DNA from: Conidiobolus incongruus B7586
Taxonomy: Eukaryota; Entomophthoromycota; Entomophthoromycetes; Entomophthorales; Conidiobolaceae
Direction of reading: 5' to 3'
DNA: 22,568 nt
NCBI GenBank assembly: GCA_000697335.1
Contig: JNEM01012925.1
Location: forward strand, 1-22,568
A model generated the notes under the pieces. The model was not told where the DNA came from. It saw only the letters and a list, made by a program, of their open reading frames with translations, and did no database searches. Position 1 is the first letter of the stretch. Each line of letters begins with the position of its first letter. Shown here one piece after another: positions 11,437 through 21,900 of this stretch. Made by a program: the position numbers and the translations under genes.

Positions 11437-13056
11437 ATGACAAGTACTAACATACAGAAATTTCCAAATGGGATGTATCGCTTTTATCCCAAAGAACAGT
11501 TGGATCGAATAACGATCCCAAAGTTTAACCCAACCGATATCAATTACATCCGCAAGGAACACTCTGACCTAGTTAACTATTTCCAATCGGACGTCACTAG
11601 AACCTACGAGTGGCGTATGCACCAACTGAACCAAATCAAGCTCATGCTCATGGAGAATGAATTAAAGTGGGTCAAAGCTGCGAATCTCGACTTCAAAAAA
11701 TTTTCGGAAACCCAGGTGGAAATACATTGTATATTGGAAGAGTTGCATCTTGTCATGGATAATTTGAAATCGTGGATGAGTCCAAAAAAACTCAGTCCAA
11801 ATTGGGCATTTGCTGGCGATAAGTTAAAGGAAGTTTACGAACCTTTGGGTGTCGTACTGAATATCAGTCCTTGGAATTTTCCCATCAAATTGGCTTTATC
11901 TCCCACTATTGGCGCGATTGCTGCTGGGAATTGCGTTGCCATTAAACCGTCAGAATTGACTCCCAATACGTCCGCACTGTTGAAGGAATTGGTTGATCAA
12001 TATATGGATCCAAAAGCAGTTAAAGTATTTAATGGAAATGCTCAAGTGGCTTCCGAAATTTTGAAATTGAGATGGGACCATATCATCTTTACTGGGAGTC
12101 CTCGTGTTGGTAAGATCGTCATGCGTGCAGCAAGTGAATTCCTTACCCCAGTTACCCTTGAGCTTGGTGGAAAGTGTCCAGCACTCGTTGATTTGAAGTC
12201 AACTGATGTGAATGTAGTATGTGATAGGATTATTAATACCAAATCTGCCAACTGGGGTCAAGTATGTATCTCGATAGACTATGTGATCTGCTTACGGTCG
12301 GACGTTGATGCCATTTCCGAGGCATTCAAAAACACTGTTGAAAAATTCTTTGGTACTGACTACCAATCCACCGACGTATGGGGTCAAATTGTGAACGAAG
12401 CACATACTAAACGTCTCATAGATCTCCTTCCGGATGGTAGCGATCCTAGTGATGGTCAAATCATAGTAGGTGGTAAATATGACATCGATTCTCGCTTTAT
12501 CGAAATGACAGTTGTTCGAGATGTGAATCCCCACGAAGGTAAATTGATGAAGGACGAAATCTTTGGTCCCATCCTGCCAATTATTGCATTCGACACTTGG
12601 GACCAAGCATTTGACTATATTCGAAACAGAGAGAAGCCTTTAGCATCTTATCTTTACTCACAAGACCCTGATTTGATCAAACGCTTTAACCAAAGGATTT
12701 CGAGCGGTGGTCAAGTGATCAACGACGCAGCCGTTCATGCCCTCAATTTCGACATGCGATTCGGAGGCGTTGGCAACAGTGGCACAGGTGGGTACAATGG
12801 CAAGCACTCCTTCCTGACGTTCAGTCACACCAAAGGTACATTGCAAAGGTCTTTTGGAGCCGAGAATATAAATCAAATGGTGTATCCGCCCAAGGATCCC
12901 AGCGGAATGGCGCCCGCTGTGTTTCCTTATATGTTCCGAGTGATCGATGAGCATACAACAATATCGTGGTGGATTAATACCCCTGTTTCATTCTTTAGAT
13001 GGATCAAGTTTACAATGTTTAAAATAATCTTTTTTATGATGGGATACGAATCTTAA
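11437..13056 (+). CDS. Aldehyde dehydrogenase, ALDH3 / fatty-aldehyde type, membrane-anchored
   Basis: A single exon of 539 residues, starting at the first ATG after an in-frame stop. The family oxidises aldehydes to acids with NAD(P)+. Membrane-anchored members act on long-chain lipid aldehydes or, as yeast Hfd1, on hexadecenal and 4-hydroxybenzaldehyde. Visible landmarks: WNFP with Asn147 (oxyanion hole), nucleotide-binding FTGSPRVGK from 218, ELGGK with general base Glu242, WGQVC with catalytic Cys277, EIFGPILP from 374, and the ALDH3 signature RFGGVGNSGTGGYNGKHSF near the end of the domain. After Cys277 the sequence reads ISIDY, where ALDH3 enzymes usually have IAPDY. A hydrophobic Trp/Phe-rich stretch at about 510-535 resembles the C-terminal anchor of fatty aldehyde dehydrogenases. 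The full length looks complete. The exact substrate cannot be read from the sequence. Confidence 0.93.
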   Translation: MTSTNIQKFPNGMYRFYPKEQLDRITIPKFNPTDINYIRKEHSDLVNYFQSDVTRTYEWRMHQLNQIKLMLMENELKWVKAANLDFKKFSETQVEIHCILEELHLVMDNLKSWMSPKKLSPNWAFAGDKLKEVYEPLGVVLNISPWNFPIKLALSPTIGAIAAGNCVAIKPSELTPNTSALLKELVDQYMDPKAVKVFNGNAQVASEILKLRWDHIIFTGSPRVGKIVMRAASEFLTPVTLELGGKCPALVDLKSTDVNVVCDRIINTKSANWGQVCISIDYVICLRSDVDAISEAFKNTVEKFFGTDYQSTDVWGQIVNEAHTKRLIDLLPDGSDPSDGQIIVGGKYDIDSRFIEMTVVRDVNPHEGKLMKDEIFGPILPIIAFDTWDQAFDYIRNREKPLASYLYSQDPDLIKRFNQRISSGGQVINDAAVHALNFDMRFGGVGNSGTGGYNGKHSFLTFSHTKGTLQRSFGAENINQMVYPPKDPSGMAPAVFPYMFRVIDEHTTISWWINTPVSFFRWIKFTMFKIIFFMMGYES

Positions 13057-13333
13057 ACTTTTTGAAGCACACACACCTATATACATCAATTTCAATCACA
13101 TCAATTTATGTTTATTTATAATCCAAATATATTTTCAAATGATAATAACTTTAATACTATAACATGTAATCCATTGTAGTCAATGATTCAATCATAAATA
13201 TTAAATTAAAATTTGGAAAATATTAATAATCCATATACTATAATGATTTCATAATATTAATTGGAAGTTAGTATTAATATAAATATTTAAAAATTAAGTT
13301 TATTAAATCAAAAAAGGAGGGAATAAATAATAA
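13057..13333. other. Convergent 3' gap between dehydrogenase and chitin synthase copy 2
   Basis: Only 277 bp separate the two stop codons. The minus-strand gene has a clear poly(A) signal here. The dehydrogenase does not: the nearest plus-strand candidates are CATAAA near 13193 and AATAAA at 13322-13327, the latter just inside the other gene's 3' side. The two transcripts may therefore overlap at their ends. Confidence 0.6.
13299..13304 (-). terminator. Poly(A) signal of chitin synthase copy 2
   Basis: AATAAA on the minus strand (TTTATT on +) begins 30 nt past the stop codon at 13336-13334, a suitable position for 3'-end formation of this transcript. Confidence 0.5.
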
Positions 13334-16300
13334 CTAACGATCTAAAATTGTATCAATAGTCCTATTAATAAACTCTTTCTTATGGGTCAAATCCATTCGG
13401 AAGCTCTCTTGTAACTTGGTTCTCACCAATTTTTTAGTAATCGTCCCTAAATCATTGGTACTTAAAATGAATCGAATTTCTTGTTCTAGTACTTCGTCCG
13501 AGATCTCGAATGGTGCTGGCATGGTTGGAGATCCAGTGTAGGTAAGCTGGGGCTGAGTAAGGGTTTGTGGGACTAGATTGGGTGGCAAAGCGGCTGCTGG
13601 TATCATTCGATTTGGTTCTGCAATGGAGTATGCGTTGCTGTATGTGGATGTTCGCATTCCGGGTGCGACGAATTGGGGGATCGAGGGATCCACCATACCT
13701 ACATTCACTGGATTACTTGTGCTGTATGCACCGTAAGGGATAGGCGATGCCACTCGTGAAGGACTAAAACCAGCTTGGTGAGGAGGGTAGGCCAATCCAC
13801 TAGAGTTATTGAAAGCTTGGTTATAGTCAAGCGCGGACTGGCCACGATTTACAAAACTGTTACGATCCCAATTGCGTTGCTCGTATTCCGTCCATGTCAT
13901 TAGTGGAACACTGTTGGGGTCGAAGGGCTCTTCATTTTCTGAAATAATTTGTTTCTTACCGTCACCAACCACCACACGAGTATTACCCCAACTGAAGTCG
14001 TCAAAATGCCAGTAGGAATAAATGGGAATGTAGAAATTGTAAAGGGGAATGGCGAAAATGTAAAATATCATCCAGCCCACATGCTCCCATTTCTGTTTGA
14101 TGATGAAGAGGAGGCCTTGGAGGATGTAAATCGAAGCCATAATCAAAAGCGAGTACGGATTAACCTTTTGGAATTCGGTAGCCCATGCGACAATAATATA
14201 AATTAAATAGATGACGGAAGCTGGTAAGATGATGGTACCAACAAGATCTAACAAGACGACAAAACGCATACTGAAGCAACAGAAACCACACATATCCTTA
14301 AGCCATAACAACTCGAAGAGATTGTGGATGGTTGAGTTAATCCATCTTCTACGCTGAGATAGTAATACTTTGAATTTTTCGGGTACTACGGTCCTACATG
14401 TAGCATCGGGAGTGAACTTCATCTTGTAATTGGGGAACTGTTGCAACATAAGAGTTGTTAAATAACGATCCTCACCTAAAGACAATAAATTCTTCTTGTG
14501 CAAAGTATCCACTTCATTCTCAGAGTAAAGTTCCAAAATCTTGTTAGAAATAATTAATGGAGCATTACGAACAGTTCTAACACGATACATAGAGAAACAA
14601 CCAGGTAAACAAGTGACCGATCCAAACAAGGATTCGAAAGCCTTAGCCAAATGGTGAGAGATGTAGTATTCGTACACTTGCATCATAGTCGTAATCGATT
14701 GATTTTCATTAACCAGCGTAGTTTCACCACAAAGACCCATTACTGAAGAATCTCTAACCATAACAGCAATTAATCTGTTCAATGAATCGGGTAAGACTTC
14801 CGTATCGGCATCAACCATTAAAATGAATTCATAGAACTTGGGATCAACGCCAATCACATTCTTCATTTGGTGGTACATTTCAAGTTCCAAAGGAGTCATT
14901 GGAGAGTCGAAGTGGACACGGTTCAAGTATTGCATGAGGATAATTTGAGAATCACGTTTACCTCTGTTACCAGGTCTGCTAACTTCCTTAGGAGATCCAA
15001 CCTTGACGACGACAATGTAGGGTACAGAGTGACCTTCGATTTCATACAGACCAGAGTAAACTTTACCATAGTTCAATTGTTTGGAGCCTTCACCCAAGCT
15101 CTTGAAAGCAAAAGATTCAGGTTCAAGCTTAGGATCGACACCCAAGACATTCAACACAATTTTTGGAGTTGGCAAGTCATTACCACTACCAATGATCATA
15201 CCGTCAGCAATCACAAAAATAAGTTTATGTTTGTCACTATACTTCAGCAGAGCTAACGATTCCAAAGTTCTACGAATGCTTTCCTCGCCCTCGGTATAGC
15301 AAGGAACTTGTAAAATAACAAACTTATCATAATCTTGGGGATCTCTCTTACTACTGAGCTGAAGAGCGGCCAAAAACTTGACAGCAGTGACGGACAATGC
15401 AATTCCAGAGAATACAACTAACAAAATATTGGTCACTTGACAATTCATGGTTTCCTGCTGGTCGATTTGTCCTACATAGAACACGTTATCCAAGCAAGTC
15501 TTTACGATTTTCTTGAGTTCTGGCGTTTCCCACTTGATTTCGTTCCAGTATTTGGTCACGTCCGCATTTTTCACATCGTATCTGGTGTTGTACTTGAAGA
15601 TGTCTACCACTGCGTCCGGGAGCCATTCTGGTTTGGTGCCTTTGGAATTCGTCATATTCACATACACCGACAAATCATAGACGTTGCCGTCGATCACACC
15701 CCAACTCACCTGGTTGTCTCTGTAAAGGTTGAGAAATTCTTTGGGGTACACGATTGTTCCCGTGCGGTACGATTTTAAAGCGGGCTTAGCTTCGTTGTAG
15801 AACCACAGAGGATCGTCTGAAACGGTAGCCCCAAAATATTTTTCGGTATTGTGTACTGCGTTAGCGATGCCAGAGAAGTCATGCTGCTCCAAATATGCTA
15901 TGTCAACATCATAGTCAAGACGCGATCTATCCGGAATGTCCAATCCGGCGCAGTAAGTTTGTAAAGGTAGTGGGAACAACTTGGTAATGTCCTTGCCTTC
16001 TAGTGGTTGCAGCATATCGGAATTGACGCCGTCTGGGATGGTAGACTTGCCATGGCGCATCTTCCCCAATTTAACTAAGTCATAGGCACTTCCGTACATG
16101 TACGCCATCGCACTCTTATCCTGAGCTCCTCCCATCTCGTTGAAGCGGAATGTCTGAATGGGCGGACAGAAAATCAGGCCAAGCCCGATGTTCAGGAAGA
16201 GGATGAGGACCCAAGAGAAGAAGATCAACAAACAGATTGCGACTTTTTCACGCCATGCCATCTGGACGTCGGGACGTTTCATCTTACCGCAGCGGGATAA

Positions 16301-18966
16301 GCAGCAGCTGGGGATCCACCAAGTCAGGAACCAAGTTAAACGCACCCAAGCCTTTCTAGCAAACGTCAGTGGCTTAGTCTCGACTTTTTTGTCCTTTTTA
16401 GCTGGTAAAGATCTTGATTGGTCCGGTGGCGACATTTCTAAAGGTTCAACATCCTTGACAGTATTATCCAAATATCCCAATTGAGGTCTAGTTACAGTTT
16501 GCTTTTCTCCATAAGCCGTTTCGATGTCGTCATGATTCCCATACTGATCGACGGGTCGCCAACTACGATTGTTGGCATCATCCACAGTGTAAATTTGGGA
16601 CGTCCTACTTCTATTGTTCAAACCTCTAGTGGTGTCGTAGCCTGCGGAGTAGACTGATTCGGAATCTTCATGTTTGGGGAATGCGATATAGCTCTGGTCT
16701 ATAGCGGGACTTTTCAAGTCGCGAATTTGCGACCTCAACGAATCTTCGAGGTGCTTGAACTTGGAGAAACTGAGGAACACCTTGGAATTGCCGAGCACGT
16801 AGTCCGATCCCGCAACGAGCCCATTGATCATGGCGAACGCATCAATTTGGGATTTGACATCTTTTGATACGTCTAGACCTATGAATTCAGTCAATGGTTT
16901 GTACCGGGTTAAGAATTCGTCGAATGTAAAGGATGTGCTCAGGTCTAGAGCCATGTTGGCAGCGAGACTAGGAAGACACCATGCTTGGACTTGGGCTAAT
17001 ATGGCATTGTAGTCAAATCTTTGGTTCTTGTAGCCACTAAAGGGATTGATATGGAAAATAGACCAAATTCTAGTAGTTTCTAAAGTGGCGAATATATTGT
17101 TAAGAGTGTTGTTAACTTGGGCAACTCTCGTAACCATCATTGCATCATTAGCAGTCTTGTCATCAGCGTTTTGACGATGTTTCCTACTTGGTCTTCTAGT
17201 TGGCACTGACGATACCTCAGCAGTATTCATAATATCTGGATGACTCAACCCAATATGAGCTTTTACTGCTTCATTCTGGAACATCTCCACCAAGAAGGCG
17301 TTGGAGCTAGCACAAGTGCCATTATCGTCAATTTCGAACAATTTAATGAATTCCATATTAACCGTATCTAAATTATCGGAGGCGAAGTGATCGAGATCAT
17401 ATTCGACGTTGGAGTGGTAATGAGCGATTGTAAACGACTTGGAAGCTGGATTCGTTTGCAAATACTCTGGAACATTACTGAAACTCTTGTTTAAAGACTG
17501 CAACAGCTGGTCATCGCTGCGACGATTCACGCTCTTGTGGCAATGGCGATCAATTTTTCTTACCATTCCGGATTCGCCATCAAATCCCACTAGGAGGGGG
17601 ACAGCTGAATGAAATGAGGTGATCAAGTGATCGGGTAATTGTAATCCATCCTCAATCAACTCCGATCTAAAACTAGTGTCATTACTCAATAAATAATTCA
17701 GAGTGAAATGACGTATTCTTTCATTCGCAATATTTCTACATAATTGTTCCAATGTACTAGTATTATTATTATTATTATCGAATGAAATCTGATCCAATAG
17801 TGCAATATAGTTTGAAGATTCGTCATCGTTGCAGAATCTGTTGTTGATTGTTTCGACAATATAGACGAATAGCAGCGAGTATAGCGTGGTGGCAACTTGG
17901 TGTCTTTGTTCAGAAGCTCCTTTAATATCCATTAATATTGTACACAGCTCTTTGCCAATTACCTGCGTCTTGGAAGATAGAATATTAAAGAGATCTGTGG
18001 AATTCACACCCAATAAGTCGGAGATAAGGTCTAAAGTTTCGTGATTTTGAACGTAGATTTCTTGACCATCCCCAGCGGATTGGAATTGTAAATTACCTAA
18101 ATGGAGAATAGCAGCCAAAACTTGGTTGATTTTGCCTTTAGATTTGGATTTGAATTGTATGGCTTTGAAAGATTCGTAGATATTGATAGTATTATTGTTA
18201 TTAGAGTATATTGAGCTTGGTAAATATTTAAAAGTTTGATTTAAATCATAAGCAGCTTTTTCCTCATGCGATGTATATTTCAACAATTGGTAAAAAATCT
18301 CAAAATTGTTCTCATTCTCTGGAACATTCACCAATCTCAACTTCTCAAAATTATAAGGAATAGTTTTGATGCCCGCAATTCTTCCACGATTTGTAAACTG
18401 TACCTCTTGATACAGTCCCACCCTAGAACCTTGGGAATTTGAGAGAGTATCACATTTTCCAAACGATTCCACGACGTTCAAAATATGGATGAGTTGATTC
18501 GCCACCTTATTAGGTTTTTTGGGATTCACTGACAGTTTTAAAAGTTGATTTAAACTTTCACGATATGTGAAAGATTTCCCAGAGTTGGTAGCTCCACTAA
18601 TATAAATAAAATAGTTTAATTGAAATAGTTATAATTTAGGTTTAAAATTTACCAAAATATTAAACTTTGGTTAGTTCCCAACCTCCTCATTACGAAATAA
18701 GCTTTCGTAACAATATCGTAAACATGGGGTACCAGTCGCATATTGCTCATATCGTAAGTTTTGTACCCATTTTGAATGTAGTAGTTACTCTTCTCTTCAG
18801 TGAATAGTCCCAAATCACTATTGGGATTTAGTACGATTAAAGCATTTTCACCAAGGCTTGTAAAGGGTTGGTTCGTATTCAATCGGTTTGTCAAATAGTC
18901 CACCAAATCTTGGTCAGTTATAGATTGAATCAAAGTGAGGTCGCCTTCGTCTTGATTGTGACTCAT
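13334..18966 (-). CDS. Chitin synthase copy 2, class V/VII type with myosin-like head
   Basis: Two exons, 18966-18653 and 18596-13334, give about 1858 residues. The start is the first in-frame ATG; its product begins MSHNQDEGDLTL, matching MSHQDQGDLTL of the paralogue. The open frame extends 13 codons further upstream but without an ATG. Domain order matches the paralogue: P-loop GATNSGKS from 106, switch I-like GSRVGLY, switch II-like DQISFD at 373-378 followed by an extra Asn run, two hydrophobic segments before a cytochrome-b5-like domain (WGVIDGNVYDL), then the catalytic core with DADTE from 1367, LPGCFSMYR, EDR from 1480 and QRRRW from 1519. Three membrane segments, DDFSWGNTR and a C-terminal DEK_C domain follow. 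It should make chitin from UDP-GlcNAc. Head, linker and tail differ widely from the paralogue (about 60% identity over the first 100 residues by eye), yet residues 1188-1503 are identical to it. All catalytic motifs are intact. Confidence 0.93.
13943..14041 (-). repeat. Identical inverted repeat C, right arm
   Basis: Reverse complement of 7421-7519 with no differences over 99 bp. It covers the conserved DDFSWGNTR region of copy 2. Flanking sequence on both sides is clearly diverged from the paralogue. Confidence 0.8.
14165..14353 (-). repeat. Near-identical inverted repeat B, right arm
   Basis: Reverse complement of 7109-7297 with one silent difference (at 14261). It covers RRRW through the first C-terminal membrane segment of copy 2. 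The adjoining 49 bp towards tract A carries 16 differences. Confidence 0.85.
14403..15351 (-). repeat. Near-identical inverted repeat A, right arm
   Basis: Reverse complement of 6111-7059 with 2 silent mismatches in 949 bp. The two arms are 7343 bp apart with the aldehyde dehydrogenase gene between them. Because even the antisense strand is preserved, long fortuitous antisense frames also match between the arms (6206-6595 and 14867-15256). Confidence 0.9.
17761..17778 (-). repeat. Trinucleotide repeat coding an Asn run in copy 2
   Basis: A tandem ATT run on + (AAT on the coding strand) encodes five consecutive Asn directly after the switch II-like SFD of the myosin-like head. The paralogue has a non-repetitive PHKIN at this place, so the repeat arose or expanded in copy 2 only. 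Its length could vary between strains. Confidence 0.75.
18597..18652 (-). other. Intron of chitin synthase copy 2
   Basis: The 56-nt intron runs from GTAAAT (18652 downwards) to TAG (18599-18597). It splits a Cys codon TG|T in phase 2 just before the P-loop GATNSGKS, exactly where the paralogue is interrupted. TATAAC and TTAAAC inside it are branch-point candidates. Retention gives an immediate stop (TGG TAA), as in the other copy. The intron sequence itself shows no clear similarity to the 80-nt intron of copy 1. Confidence 0.85.
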
Positions 18967-21900
18967 ATTGTGTAATTTTATACTGATTTTTAAATCAAAA
19001 TTCACACTACCAAATAAATCAATTAGTCAATAATAATGCAAATATTTTTTCAATTGATTTCAAATTAATTATTCAATATTAACAATCCAAAAAAAAACTT
19101 CACAAATTAATCAATGAATTATATATATATACTAATTTTCTACAACAGACTGCCTTAAAGAGAGATTTGATAAAATATGATAATAAGATCAATATTAACA
19201 CCACATGCTTTCTTTTATATTAATTTTTTTAGCTTGAAATCTGTACCCATTGATTAAACAAGAAAATTTTCATGGATAAATCACCAATTGTTGTGTTGAG
19301 AATTGAGAACAAATTTTATATTGAGAATATGGTGTAAAGTTAATGACGTATTATTAAGTTGATTGAATGATAGGGAAATGATATTGGACTGAATATTAAA
19401 ATTTTATCTATTATTTATTTTACAAGTTAGATAAGTTTTAAAATTCAAATTGTAATTATGATAATTTATCAATATCTATTTTTCTTCATATTCAAGATTT
19501 TTTATAATTAAAAATACCAATGAAATTAACGATAATATTCTATTACCATTATATATAATACTCCAAAAATGCAATTCACATCTTAAGTTGTCTACAATTA
19601 ATAATCACAATTGTATATTTATGGAAAAACTAGAAATTAATTTTAATATGTAAATGGATATTAAACGATATTTATAAATTTTAAAAATTCTCCGTAGTCT
19701 TGGTAAAGTTATTTTTATACAATTTAATTTTTATGAATCAATAAAGAGGATTTATCGCGTAACTGATATTGGATTGATTGGGTAGCTTGTCAAATATTGA
19801 TTGATCAATACTATGTACATATATATATATAAGAATATTATTTCATTTTGAATTATATATTTTATGCTCTGAATGTAATTATGAATTTATAACTTTATTT
19901 GCAACATAAAGGTGTAATTTTACAATTTCAAACTATACATATTTATGAAATTCTGATCGCTTTAAATTGAAATTGAGATTCAAAAAATGTTTTATAAATT
20001 AGAAAACCAATAGTTTGTCTTATACTTGCACTAAGTTTGATTGTTCAAATATATATATATAATATTTTAATTGGTATCATGATTTCAAACCAATATAATC
20101 AATTCATTTTGTTTAAATTATTAACAAAAAATTCAAAATTTGATATTATACAATATAATTTGAAATATGAAATTGAAAATTCAGATTTTGTTTATTAATT
20201 TTTTTAATGAAAAATATTAAGCAAATAATAGTGTGAGTACTAATTTATTAGAACTTATTGTTTTGATTTGATTTACAATTTTTTCAAAAATATCTTAAAA
20301 TTAATCTATATAACTAATACTTATATTTTTCAAGCTATCTTTTGATTCACTAATATACTATATTTATTGTAATTAAGCATCAATTAATATATAGTAAGGA
20401 AGATCTTATAAAATCAATAGTTGCCAAAATATTACTATCTGTTTTCAAAATAATAATATATCTAATCTAAATAACTAGCTCATTTTCAAGTTAATTTTAA
20501 ATTTTTAAAAGCTAAGAATCATCGAACAAAATAGTAGTATAATCAATATATATTGCTTTTACATTAATGGAAATAAATAATTTAATATTAGTTGAAAATT
20601 GCAATATATTAAATAAGGTACGATTATTTATTCACTTATCAAGTTACTTATAAGTCTTATAATGATAATAACAATTGAAGCATGAATTATAGATACTTTA
20701 AAAATATTCAAAATGTATTATGAGTTATTAAAGACCCTGTATATCTAATAATTTATTATAAATTGTTATTTTCTAATCTTTTTAAATATAATGATTTAGG
20801 ATTATTTAGTATTTCCAAATTTTCTGTTCATTGATAAAAATGGTTATAAATCTGAATAATTATTTTAAATGGATTTTGAAATCAATAGTAATAATATGAG
20901 CATTATATAAGTTTTAAAGGTTCATTTTATAATTTGTTTGATAAATTATAAAAATTTTAAAATATATAACTTTATTTTTTAATTTTCTCATTAAATTACA
21001 CTTTAAAATATATTTTGTATTAATAAATTTCTTATATACATATATATATATTTCAATCATTTTAAATTATATTATTTGGATAAATAAGTATATTTAATAT
21101 GATAAATTATTATGATCTTGAAAGATAGCAAATGAAAAATTTATACTAATTGAATGAATTTTAATATTAAAATTTCTATTTATATAGTTCAACCAATTCA
21201 ATCTGTAAATAAATATTATATTAAAAGTTTTTTGTTTTACTATTTATTTTGAACGCTATTGAAGAAAATAGTTTTTTATGTTATAAAAGAAAGAATTTTA
21301 ATTATTATTCTATTATTAACAATCATTGCTAACTTTTTTATTTGACGAATAATAAAATATCATAATAATAATATATGTAGAAGTTTTAAAATCAAATATC
21401 GAATAATTAATAGAATAGTAAACAGTAAATATTAAATTACCATATTTGGAAATCCATATATTTTAATACAATAACTGGAAGCTGATTTATCTTGATTAAT
21501 TATAAAGTTATTGTTTAATATCATAGTAGAAGTAATAGTAATTTGTATAATATAATATAATTTTTTATTAATTTATTAACCTTTTATTTATCTCAGTTGT
21601 AACGTTTTCAACAATCTTCATTAATATCAATTTATATATGCTCTAAAATTTTTAGGATCAATTTGAGAATATTAGATAATCAAAACTATATAATATATAA
21701 TGGTTGAATTATATTAAAAAAATTAATTTTTATCCTAATAAATTAATTTGGATACTTTTAACTTGAATTTGATAATTTCAAATTTTATTTTAATTTAAAA
21801 AATTAATTTGAAATATCATAATATTAGATATTTTATAATAAAATCAAAAAATTATATAAATTAAATATCAATATTTTCAGTATAGTCTAAATAATATATT

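Noticed and set aside
13943-15351. Recent segmental duplication of a whole gene
   Set aside because: Only parts of the catalytic core are near-identical. Heads, linkers, introns, tails and both flanks are strongly diverged, so a recent whole-gene duplication does not fit.
18967-19005. Upstream extension of chitin synthase copy 2 by 13 codons
   Set aside because: The extension begins at GTG, not ATG, and the ATG at 18966 aligns with the start of the paralogue.
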